NCBI RefSeq assembly: GCF_014205155.1
Contig: NZ_JACHMX010000001.1
Coordinates: forward strand, 1,240,001-1,304,000
From: Amycolatopsis umgeniensis
Lineage (GTDB): Bacteria; Actinomycetota; Actinomycetes; Mycobacteriales; Pseudonocardiaceae
DNA length: 64,000 bases
Reading direction: 5' to 3'
A model generated the notes under the pieces. The model saw only the letters and a list, made by a program, of their open reading frames with translations. It searched no databases and was not told the origin of the DNA. Numbering within the stretch: the stretch's first letter is position 1; every line of letters begins with the position of its first letter. This document shows positions 52,951 to 64,000 of this stretch, piece by piece. The position numbers and the translations under genes are program-made.

Positions 52951-55900
52951 GAAACACTCCAATCACCGGAGAACTCGGCGAATTCGTCGTCGTCCAGTTC
53001 GATCAGCGGTCGTTCTTCGAGCAGCGGTTCCTCCGCCGCCTGGGTGACCTCCGCCAGCGCGGCCACGGAGCGCAGCTCGAACACCTGGCGGGGGGTGATC
53101 TTCAGTCCCTCGGTCCTGGCCCGGCCGACGAGGTTGAGCGACCGGATGCTGTCGCCGCCGAGCGCGAAGAAGTCGTCGAACACGCCGACACGGTCGAGGT
53201 CCAGCACCTCGGCCATGCAGACTGCGAGGACCCGTTCGGTCTCGTCTCGAGGCTCCGCCGATCCGGTCTCGGCCTGGCGGTCCGGTTCCGGCAGCGCGGC
53301 GCGATCGAGCTTTCCGTTGGGTGTCACCGGGAACGCGTCGAGCCAGACGAAGGCACCCGGCACGAGCTGCTCCGGCAGGCTCTCCCGCAACGCCGTCCGC
53401 AGGTCTTCCGCGGATCGCGCGTCGCCGGTCAGGTACCCGACCAGCCCGGCTGTCCCGGCCGTGACCTCGGCCCCGGTCACCCCCGGCAGCGCCGAGAGGG
53501 CGGCCGAGACCTCGCCGAGCTCGATCCGCACCCCGCGGATCTTCACCTGGTCGTCGCCGCGGCCGAGGTATTCGAGGACGCCGTCGAGGCGACGTCGGGC
53601 GAGGTCGCCCGTGCGGTAGAGCCTGGTCCCGTCCGGTCCGGCGACGAACGTGGCCGCCGTGAGCCCGGGGCGCCGCAGATAACCGTGCGCCAGCTGGACT
53701 CCGGACAGGTACAGCTCACCGGCGCAGCCTCGCGGGACCGGTCGCAGCGCGGCGTCGAGGACGTGCGCCCCGGTGTTCCACACCGGCCGCCCGAGCGGCA
53801 CCGGCCGGGCCGGATCGTCGCCCGCCGTGTCGTGGAAGGTGACGTCGACGGCCGCTTCGGTGGGCCCGTACAGGTTGTGCAGGCCCGCCGCGGGCAGCAC
53901 CTCGCGTGCCGCGGCGACGAGATCGCCGGGCAGTGCCTCGCCGCTGCACACGACTCGCCGCAGCGGAAGTCCCGCCGCGGTGGGTTCGGCAAGGAACGGC
54001 CGGAGCATCGACGGGACGAAGTGGACGGTGTCGACCCGTTCGGCCCGGATGACCTCGGCCAGCCGTGCCGGATCCTGATGTGCGTCCGGTGGGGCCACGA
54101 CGAGCGTGCCGCCGGTGATCATCGGCAGAAACAGCTCCCAGACGGAGACGTCGAACGAGATCGGCGTCTTCTGGAGGGTGCGGGTGTCCGGCCCGAAGCC
54201 GTACTCCGCGGCCATCCAGCGCAAGCGGTTCACGATCGCCCGGTGGTCCACGACCACCCCCTTGGGACGGCCGGTCGAACCCGACGTGTAGATCACGTAC
54301 GCGGGCGTGGTGTCCGGGATCGGCACGAGCGGCCGCCGGGTCGTTCCGGCCAGCAGGTCAGGCAGGTTCTCCGGGGTGACGAGCACGGACGGCGCCGAAT
54401 CCTCGGCAAGGTATTCCTTGCGCGCCTGCGGATAACCGGGGTCGATCGGCACGTACGCGGCGCCGCGGCGGTGGACCGCGTGCAGCACCGCCACCAGTTC
54501 GATCGACCGGGGCAGGCTCACCGCGACGAGCTCGCCGGGAGCGACGTCGAGCTTCGCGGCGATCCGCGCGACCAGGTCGTCGAACTCGGCGTAGGTCAGC
54601 GACCGCCCGTCCGCGGTGATGGCGACGGCGTCCGGTGTGGCGGCGGCCCGCGCGGCGAACAGTTCCGGCAGGGTCGCGGTTTCGACGTCGACCTCGGCGC
54701 CCTGCGGTTCCGCCTGGGTGGCGAGGGGAACGCGTCCCACCGGAACCGAAGGATCGGCCGTGATGGCGTCGAGTACGCCGGTCAGCCGCGCGAGCACGGC
54801 GTCGGCGTCGACCACGCCGGGACGGTGGTCCAGCCCGAGCGACAGGTCCTCCCCCGGCTCGACGATGAGCGCGAGCGGGTAATGCGTCGCGTCGGTCCCG
54901 GCGACGGCATCCACCGTGAGACCGGCGGAATCCTCGGCGCCCGCCAGGCTCGCGTCGTCGACCGGGTAGCTCTCGAACACGACGAGGGTGTCGAACAGCT
55001 CTCCGGTGCCCGCCCAGCGCTGGATGCGGGTGAGGCCGGCGTGCTGATGGTCCAGCAGCGCGATCTGCTCGCCGTCGACCCGGCCCACCAGCGCGGCGAA
55101 CGACTCGGCCTGCGAGATCCGCACCCGCACCGGGACGGTGTTGATGAACAGGCCGATCATGCGTTCGGCGCCGGGCAGACCGGCGGGGCGGCCGTGCACG
55201 GTGACGCCGAAGACGACGTCGGTCCGCCCGGTCAACTGCCCGAGCACGAGTGCCCAGGCGGTGTTGACCAGCGTGCTGACCGTGACCCCGAGATCGCGGG
55301 CCACCGCGGCCACTTTGGCCGTGCGCGCGGTGCCGAGATCGGTCTTCGCGCGATCCGGCCGGACGGTGTGGCGTGCCTCGGTCGGCGGCATGAGCAACGT
55401 CGGGCCGTCCAGGTCCGCGAGTGCCGTGCGCCAGGCCTGCTCGGCCGCGCTCTCGTCGCGGCCCGCCAGCCATTTCAGGTACTCGGAGTACGGCCGGACC
55501 TGCGGCAGCTCTCGTCCCGCGTAGAGCGTGAACAGTTCCTCGGCCAGCAGCGGGCCGGACCAGCCGTCGGCGAGGACGTGGTGGTGTGCCAGCAAAAGCC
55601 GCTGCCGGTCCGGGCCGAGGCGGACCAGTGCCATCCGCATCAGGGGCGGCTCGGCGAGAGCGAACCGGCGGGTGGCGAACTCGGTTTCGGCGTCTTCGTT
55701 CTCGACGACCTCCCACGGCAGCTCCACCGACTCCGGCACCACCTGGACGGTGACGCCCGAGCGCAGCTGGCGGAACGCCGCCCGCAGGTTGCCGTGCCGG
55801 GCCAGCAGGGCGTTTCCGGCGGCCCGCATCCGGTCCGGGTCGACCGGTCCGGTCAGGTCGAAGGAATGGCAGACCGCGTAGACGTCCTCGTCCTCGGTGT

Positions 55901-58900
55901 CGAACGACGCCTGGAACGCGATCCCTTCCTGGAGCGGCGAAAGCGGCAGGACGTCGGCCGCGGCGGCCAGTTCGTCCACATCGGACTGTTCGAGGGTGAC
56001 CAGCGGGAAGTCCGACGGCGTGCGGAACGGCTCCCGGATCGTCTCGGCCAGTTCGGCCAGCGCCGTCTGCCAGCCCTCGGCGAGTTCGCGGATCTCGGCC
56101 GCGGTGAACAGGTCACGGACGAAGGCGAACTCGCCGTGCAGGCGCAGTCCGTCCTCGTGCCGGACCGCGACCGCGTTGATCTCCAGCGGATGGCTGACCG
56201 GGGTGACCTGGTCGGCGCTGCCGTCGAGCTGCGAAGACTCCGGCGCGGGCCGCCAAGGTCCGGTGGCCGCCGGGCCGTCGAGACGGCCGAGATAGTTGAA
56301 CAGGACCGTCCGCGCGCCGGTGCCGGGCGGCTCCAGCAGGCCGAAGCTGATCGCTTCGGGCAGGGTGCGCAGCTGTTCCTTCACGGTCTTGAGCCAGGCG
56401 ACGGCGTCACCGCGCGCCCCGCCGATCCGCGCCGGGTAGATGCTAGTGAACCAGCCGACGGTGCGCGAAAGGTCGGCCCCGGGCACCAGATGCTCGTCGC
56501 GGCCATGACCTTCGAGGTCGATGATCAGCCCGCCGTCGTCACTGAGGCCGCGGCTCGCACGCCACCGTGAGACCGCCATCGCGAACCCGGTCAGCAGGAC
56601 GTCCTGCACCCCCGCGTGCGCGGCGGCCGGGACCGCGGTCAGCAGCTTCCCGGTGAGCTCGGCCGGGATCTCCATGACGTGTCCGTCCACAGTGGAACGT
56701 GTGTGCACATCCGGGTCGAGGGCGGTTTCGCCGCCGAGGAAACGGTTCCCGGCGAGGACGTGCTCCCAACGTCCGGCCTGATCGGTCCACGCCAGTTCGC
56801 GGATGGACCGGGCCCAGTCGAGCAGCGAGGTCCCGGCCGGGGACGGCCGCGCCCCTTCGGCGAGATCGTCCATGAGGATCCGCCAGGAGACGCCGTCGAC
56901 GACGAGGTGATGCGCCACGAGCAGCAGGAGGTTCTCGCGCTCGAACCACACCGCGCGCAGCATGACGCCGGCCTCCGGGTCCAGTTCCCCGAGTGCGGCG
57001 GCGAACTCCTCGCGGACGTCGCCGGTGGCGCGACGGAGCACGTCGGCCCCGGAAACGCTTCCCTCGGGCCGGATCCGGTACACCCAGCCCGGCTCGAGCC
57101 GGGCGCGCAACGCGTCGTGCGCGGCGAGGATCCCGTCCAGGAGCGTGCTGAGCCGATCCTCGGTCAGGTCCGGTGGCGTGGTCAGCAGCATCGACTGGCT
57201 GAACCGCCGCGTGTCGCCCCCGAGGTCGCGCAGGGACTCCATCACCGGCAGCAGCGGGACGACGCCGGTGCGCGTCCCGGCCACGACCGCCTCGCCTTCC
57301 CGCCGCGCGAACGCTGCGAGCGCGGCGGGCGTCCGGTGCTCGAAGATCTCGCGAGGGCTGAGCCGGTAGCCCGCCCGCCGCAGCCGCGCGATCAGTTGCA
57401 GGGACGAGATGCTGTCCCCGCCGAGCCGGAAGAAGTCCGCAGTCGCGCCGACACGGTCCAGGCCCAGCACGGCGGCGATCTCGGCGGCGATGGCCGTCTC
57501 CACCGGCCCTTCCGGCGTCTCGTCACCGGCGTGCGCGGCGAGATCCGGCTCAGGCAGGGCTTTCCGGTCCAGCTTGCCACTGGGGGTCAGCGGGAGTTCG
57601 CTGAGCACGGTGACGACCGCGGGCACCATCGCGGCGGGCAACTGCTCGGCCAGCCTCGCGAGAACGCGTTCCCCGTCGACGTCGCCCGTCACGTACGCGG
57701 TGAGCACCGAATCGCGGTGGACGGCGACCGCCGCCGTCCCGACCCCGTCGACCCGGCTCAGCGCGTGCTCGATCTCGCCGAGTTCGACGCGCTGGCCGCG
57801 CAGTTTCACCTGGTGGTCGGTGCGGCCGAGGTAGGTGAGTGTGGCGTCGTCGTCCCACCGGGCGAGGTCGCCGGTGCGGTACATCCGGCCGCCGTGGAAG
57901 GGATCGGCCACGAACCGCCCGGCGGTGAGCCCCGGCCGGTTCCGGTAGCCGTGCCCCAGCTGGGTTCCGGCGAGGTAGAGCTCACCCGGCACGCCGGGCG
58001 CGACCGGCCGGAGCGCGGCGTCGAGCACGTAGGTCCGGGTGTTCCACACCGGACGCCCGATCGGCACCGGCCTGGTGCCGTCCTCACCGGCGGTGTCCCA
58101 CGCCGTGACGTCGACGGCGGCTTCCGTCGGGCCGTAGAGGTTGTGCACGGCCACGCCGAGCACTTCCCTCGCCCGCAGTGCCAGCTCCGGCGGTAGTGCC
58201 TCACCGCTGCAAATGACCGTGCTCAGGTTCAGTCCGGCCGCGGCCGGTTCGGCGACGAAGGCCGCCAGCATCGACGGTACGAAGTGGACGGTGCCGACCT
58301 TCGCGGAACCGATGATCTCCGCCAGCCGCACCGGATCACGGTGCGCGTCCGGCTCGGCGACCACCAGTGTGCCGCCGGTGATCAACGGCAGGAACAGCTC
58401 CCAGACGGAGACGTCGAACGACGCCGGGGTCTTCTGCAAGGTCCGGGTTTCCGGGCCGAACCCGTACTCGTGCGCCATCCAGAGCAACCGGTTGACGATC
58501 GCCGCGTGCCCGACCGCCACCCCCTTCGGCCGCCCGGTCGAGCCCGAGGTGTACAGGACATAGGCCGTGCTGTCCGGCAGGACGTCGACCGGGGTGAAGC
58601 CGCCGGAACCGTCCACTTCGGACAGCCATTGTGGCGTGACGGTGATCGCGGGCCGCGCGTCTTCGAGCAGGAACGCGATCCGTTCGGCGGGCAGGTCCGG
58701 GTCGACCGGGACGTACGCGGCGCCACAGGCCTGCACCGCGTGCAGGACCGCGACGAGATCCGCCGACCGCGGCAGCGTCACCGCCACGACGTCGCCCGGG
58801 CGGACGCCCTGTCCCTGCAAGGAAGCCGCCAGCTCACGGACCCGGTGGGAGAACCGGGCGTAGGACCATTCGACGTCACCCTCGACCACCGCGATCGCGT

Positions 58901-61900
58901 GCGGGGTGCGGAGGGCCTGCGCGGCGAACAGGTCGGGCAGCGTGGTGCGCGGCACGTCGTGCGCGGTGTCGTTCCAGTCGTGCAGCACCGCCTGGCGTTC
59001 GTCCACGGTCAGGAAGTCAGCCCGGCTGACACCGTCCTCGACGAGCCAATCCGCGATCGTCCGCAAGCGGGCCGCGAGCCGCGTGACGTCCTTGCGGTGG
59101 CGCAAAGTCAGCGAAAGGACTTCGCCAGGAGCGACGAGCACGGTCAGCGGATAGTGCGTGTCGTCCCGTTCGGCCAGTTCCGCGACGGTGAGGCCGGAGC
59201 GGCGTTCGGCGTCGGCGAGCGCGTCGTCGTCGACCGGGTAGCTCTCGAAGACCAGCAGCGTGTCGAACAGTTCGCCGGTTCCGGCGGCGCGCTGGATGTC
59301 GGCGAGCCCGGCGTGCTGGTGGTCCAGCAGCCGCGCCTGTTCGGCCTGGACCCGCGCCAGCAAGGCGGCCGCGGGTTCTTCCGGGCGCAGGCGTACCCGG
59401 ACCGGCACGGTGTTGATGAACAGCCCGACCATCCGCTCGGCGTCGTCGAGATCGGCGGGCCTGCCGTGGACGGTGGTCCCGAACACGATGTCGGAACGGC
59501 CGGTCTCGGCGGCCAGGGTGAGCGCCCAGAGGACCTGGACGACGGTGTTGAGCGTGAGCCCTCGTTCGCGGGCCAGCTCCGCCAGTCCCGCCGGAAGGTC
59601 GACGGTGAGTTCCCCGGCGGGACTGGCGGCCGGGCCGATCAGCGTCGGTCCGTCCACATCGGACAGATTGGCGCGCCAGGCCCGTTCGGTGGCACCCCGG
59701 TCCTGACGGGCCAGCCAGTCCAGGTACCTGGCGTAGTCCGCGGCGGGCGGCAGTGTGGCGGTGTCCCCGCCCGCTGCGTAGAGCAGGAACAGCTCGCGGC
59801 CGAACAGCGGACCGGACCAGCCGTCCATCAGGATGTGATGGTGGGTCAGCACGAAACGGTGCGTGCCGTCGGCGAAACGCGCGCAGGTGGCCCGCATCAG
59901 CGGCGGGACGGCCAGGTCGAAGCCGGTCGCGCGGTCCTCGTCCAGCAGCCGCGCGAACCCGGCTTCGTCCAGGTCCAGTTCACGCCACGGCAGTTCGGCC
60001 CGCTCTGGCACGAACTGCACCGGCCGGGAGTTCTCGCTGAAGGCGAAGCCCGCCCGCAGGTTCGGGTAGCGCTCCAGCATCAAGTGCAGGCAGCGGCGCA
60101 GCAGCGCCGGGTCGAGTGATCCGGCGAGGGTGAACACCTGCTGCACGAGGTAGCCGCCGGGTTCGAGCTGATCGAGGTAGAGCAACCCTTCCTGCAGCGG
60201 TGCGAGCGGTCGCGTGTCACCGGACTCGATGGCCCGGGCCGGTTCCGCGACCGGGGCGAGCGGTTCGGCGGCGGCGGCGAGGTCGGTGATCGTCTGGTGC
60301 TCGAACACCTGACGGGCGGTGATCTTCCAGCCCGCGCTCCGGAGCCGGGACACGACCTGGATGGAGGAGATGCTGTCGCCGCCGAGCGCGAAGAAGCCCG
60401 CGTCCGCGCCGACCTCGCCGAGGCCGAGCACGGCACGGAACGCGGCGGCGACGGCCTGTTCGGCCTCGGTTTCCGCGGCGCGGCCCGCGGTTTCCGGCGG
60501 GGCGGCCCAGTCCGCGGTGGCCAGTACGCGGCGGTCGATCTTGCCGCTCGCGGTGAGCGGCAAGCTGCTCAACGACACGACCGCGGCGGGCACGAGGTAC
60601 TCCGGCAGCACCGCGCCCAGCCGACGGCGCAGTTCGGTGCCGTCGAGTTCTCCGCCGGTGGGGACGACGTAGCCGACGAGCCGCCGCGGTCCGGCGTCCG
60701 CGCGGGCCACGACGGCCGCCAGCGAGACCTCGGGAAGGGCGGTCAGCGCGGCCTCGACCTCGGCCGGTTCGATCCGGAAACCGCGGATCTTCAGCTGAGT
60801 GTCGGCGCGGCCCAGGAACTCCAGGTCACCGCCCTCGGTCCAGCGGACCCGGTCTCCGGTGCGGTACAGGCGGCCGCCGCCGAACGGGTTCGCCACGAAC
60901 CGTTCCGCCGTCGCTCCCGGCGCGTTCCAGTAGCAGGACGCGACCGCGTCCCCGCCGACGTAGAGCTCGCCCTGATGCGCCGGGCACAGTCTGTCGTCGA
61001 GGACGTACAGGGTCCGGCCCGTGTCCGGCCGTCCGATGAGGACACGGCCGTCGAAGGGCTCCGGGCACTTCCACACCGTCGCGTTGACGGTGGTTTCGGT
61101 GGGCCCGTAGGCGTTGAACAACCGGCGTCCCGGCGCCCAGCGCGCCACCAGCTCGGCCGGGACCTCGTCGGAGCCGACCACCACGGTCGTCTTCGCGGGC
61201 AGCGAGCCGGACGGCAACGCCTCCAGCGCGGCGGGCGGCAAGTCGACGTGCGTCAGGTCGTGACGCCGCGCGAACTCGCCCAGCGCCGCGCCGAGCCGCT
61301 CTCCCTCGGCGGGGATGTACAGCGTTCCCCCCGACAGCACGGACATCGCCAGTTCTTCGAGGTAGACGTCGAACGCGGGCGAGGTGAACTGCAAGACCCG
61401 CGCGCCGGGGCCCGCGCCATAGGTGTTCAGCGCGGTGTGGACGAGGCTTTCGACACCCGCGCCGGAGACCAGGACACCCTTGGGGCGGCCGGTCGAGCCG
61501 GACGTGTAGATCAGGTACGCGGCGGACGCGGCCGGGCTCGGCGGACCGATTTCGCGTGCCCCGGCGGCGGTGATCCCGGCGATCGGCCGGGCGTCGGCGA
61601 CGATCTCGTCGCGCCGTGCGGCGGGTGCGTCGGAGGCCAGCGGCAGGTAGGTGGCACCGGTCTTCGCCACCGCCAGGAACGCGATCACGGCGTCGGCCCC
61701 GCGCTCGAGCTGGACGAGCACCCGCTCGCCGGGTCCGGCGCCGAGATCGCTCAACGCCGCCGCGAGTTCGGTGCTGCGCGCGTCCAGTTCCCGGTAGGTC
61801 AGGGCGAGGTTTCCCGACACCGCAAGCGTTTCCGGGTATCGGGACACGGCGTCGGCGAACAACCCGGAGATGCCGCGCTCGCCGGGGGCGGCCGCTCCCC

Positions 61901-64000
61901 TGCCGTTTTCGAGCAGCCTGTCGCGTTCCGGCGCCGACAGCAGTTCCACCGAGGTGATCGGCCGGTCCGGGTCGGCGGCCACCTCGGTGAGCAGCCGGAC
62001 GAGCCCGTCGGCGAGCCGTCGCGCGGCGGCCGGGGTGAACAGGTCGGTGCGGTGGAGCACGGCGCCGAGGACGCGGTCCTGCCCGAGGGCGACGAACTCG
62101 AAGTCGAGGTCGAATTTGGCCACCGGCATCGCGAACAGATGTGGTGCGACGGTCAGCTTCCCGTGCTGTTCTGCTTCGGTCTCCGCGTGCTGGTACGCCA
62201 CGCCGACCTGGAACAGCGGGTGGTGCGCCGTCGAACGCCGCGGGTGCAGCTGGTCGACGAGGCGGTCGAACGGCAGTTCCTGGTTGTCGAACGCGGCCAG
62301 GTCCGTCTCGCGCACGCGGTCGAGCAGCGCACGGAACGTCGGCCGTCCGCCGACTCCGGTCCGGAGCACGATCGTGTTGGTGAAGAACCCGACGAGCTCG
62401 TCCAGCGCGCTGTCCGACCGGCCCGCGACCTGCGTCCCCAGCGGGATGTCGTCACCGGCGCCGGTCAAGTGCAGCAGCGCGGCCACGGCCGCCTGCGCGA
62501 GCATGAACTGGGTGACGCCGGTCTGGGCGGCCAGTTCCCGCAGCCGCGCGGTCACCTCGGCGGGGAGTTCGAACTCGGCCGCACCGCCGTGCTGGCCGGC
62601 GACCGGCGGCCGCGGCAGATCCGCGGGCAGCTCCAGCAGTTCGGGCAGTCCTGCCAGTTCCTTCAGCCAGAACTCGGCGGACGGCAGGTTCTTTTCCTGC
62701 CACAGAGCGAAATCCGCGTACTGCACGGGCAGCGGCGCCCACGGTGGGGCGACGCCGGTGAGCCGGGACTCGTAGGCGGCGAACAGGTCCCGGCGCAGCG
62801 GGTGGGACGACCACTCGTCGCCCGCGATGTGGTGCAGCAGCAGGACGAGCACGTGGTCGTCCGGCCCGAGCCGCAGCACGGACGGCCGGATCGGCGGCTC
62901 CTCGGCCAGGTCGAAGGCGTATCCGATCGCCTCGGCGACGTTGTCCGGCAGTTCGTCCTCGGTGACGTCGGTGACCGGGCAGGCGATCGCGACCTCGCCG
63001 AGGATCCGCTGGAACGGCACGCCGTCGCGGTCGGGGTAGACGGTGCGCAGGATCTCGTGCCGCGTGACGAGATCGCCCAGCGCGGCCCGCAGCGCGCCGA
63101 CGTCGAGCGGTCCGCCGATCCGCCACACGAGCGGCAGGTTGTAGGTGGCGTTGGGGCCGTCGACGCGGTGCAGGAACCACAGCTGCCGCTGGGACGCCGA
63201 CAGCGGCGGGAACTCCGGTCGCGGCGCGGGAACCAGGGCGGGCCGCGCCGCGGACGCGTCCGCCAGTGCCGTCGCGAGAGCGGCCGGGGTCGGGTTGTCG
63301 AAAACCGTGCGCGGGGACAACTCGATCCGCAGCGCCGCCTTGAGCCCGGCGACGAGCTTGATCGCGAGCAGGGAATGCCCGCCCAGCGCGAAGAAGTCCT
63401 CGTCGGTGAAGACGCGGGGACGGCCGAGCACGGCGGCGAACCGTTCGGTGATCAGCTGCTCGGCCGCGGTCCTCGGCTCACGCCGCACACCGGTCGAGGA
63501 ACGCCCCGGCTCGGGCAGCGCGGCCTGGTCGAGTTTGCCGTTCGCCGTGACGGGAAGGGTTTCCAGCGCGACGATCGCGGCCGGTACCAGGTACGACGGC
63601 ACCGCGCGCACCAGTTCCGCGCGGACGGCGGCGGTGTCGACCGTCTCCGGGGTCACGTAACCGAGGAGTTCGCCGGACCGGACGATCACCGCCGAACTGT
63701 CCACTTCGGACACCAGCGACAGCGCGTGCTCGATCTCGCCCAGCTCGACCCGGACGCCGCGGATCTTGACCTGCTGGTCGGTCCGGCCGAGGTAGGCGAG
63801 GCTCCCGTCGGTGTTCCACGCGGCGAGGTCGCCGGTGCGGTACATGCGATCGCCCGCGGCACCGAACGGATCGGCGACGAAACGCCGGGCGGTGAGCGCG
63901 GGGGCGCCGTGATAGCCGATCGCCAGCTGCGGCCCGGCCAGGTACAGCTCGCCCGGCTCCCCGGGAGCCACCGGGCGCAGGCCGGCGTCGAGCACGTAGG
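52947..64000 (-). CDS. NRPS, at least four modules, 5' end outside the window
   Basis: Only the 3' part, 3682 residues, is seen; the open frame runs through the right edge within an A domain, so the start lies beyond 64000. Counting from 63995 the order is A (end only, 1-165), T (Ser208, GGHSL), C (262-690; HHIAGDEW), A (708-1165), T (Ser1208), C (1260-1680; HHILMDGW), A (1686-2150), T (Ser2195), E (2245-2665; [10 protein letters not shown]), C (2681-3100; HHVLADGW), A (3107-3570) and T (Ser3616). The selectivity residues of the last two A domains read D-V-W-H-I-S-L-V-D and D-V-W-H-V-S-L-V-D, the classic serine code, so D-Ser then L-Ser. The first complete A domain reads D-V-E-D-V-G-A-V-N, pointing to a basic residue such as ornithine or lysine. 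The chain passes to the next NRPS, whose gene overlaps by 4 bases. Confidence 0.95.

Overview
The window is high-GC actinobacterial DNA with GTG starts, strong purine-rich ribosome binding sites, Tat and lipoprotein exports, DmdR/IdeR-type iron boxes and very large NRPS genes. A Pseudonocardiaceae genome, most likely Amycolatopsis, fits best. That is inferred from gene content and style, not from a marker gene. No rRNA, tRNA, CRISPR array or insertion sequence was seen.

Region 1 (1-13.4 kb, minus strand) is a sugar-utilisation locus. It holds a secreted GH31 glycosidase, a DeoR-family repressor, a DUF5107/TPR protein, a complete ABC sugar importer (lipoprotein, two permeases, ATPase), a tagatose-bisphosphate-type aldolase, a PfkB hexose-phosphate kinase and an AgaS-like SIS isomerase. 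The combination resembles galactosamine/tagatose-6-phosphate catabolism. The GH31 sequence recalls alpha-N-acetylgalactosaminidases, so the substrate may be alpha-GalNAc glycans. Two promoters in the locus share an exact 11-mer, a candidate operator.

Region 2 (13.4-31 kb) is mixed. It holds a cobalamin-binding-protein gene broken by one TGA, an AhpD-like protein, a MoaF-like protein, an orphan GyrB-type ATPase domain and a DUF222-HNH protein. Next come an APC permease, a GntR regulator, a Cgl0159-type aldolase and methylmalonate-semialdehyde dehydrogenase (a partial inositol-type pathway). An amino-acid permease then diverges from glutaminase, and a LysR regulator from a metallo-beta-lactamase-fold enzyme. 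The region ends with an operon of a membrane-anchored protein, a solute-binding/VWA lipoprotein, a one-TM protein and a 58-residue peptide with a Cys-rich tail.

Region 3 (31-41 kb) has an atypical glutamyl-tRNA synthetase, a membrane PLD-like protein paired with a haem-oxygenase-fold protein, a Tat-exported ferritin-like protein, a cation exchanger, small or secreted proteins, and a TetR regulator divergent from a secreted SRPBCC protein.

Region 4 (41-64 kb) is an iron-regulated siderophore locus. It has a GT39-type membrane glycosyltransferase behind an iron box, a siderophore-binding lipoprotein behind a second iron box, and two overlapping NRPS genes covering at least six modules (two predicted serine modules, three epimerisation domains, no thioesterase). 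The upstream NRPS runs off the right edge.

Two dispersed intergenic repeat families occur. One is a long palindrome with GTGAAGG/CCTTCAC arms (five copies and a short relic). The other is a ~75-bp sequence present twice.
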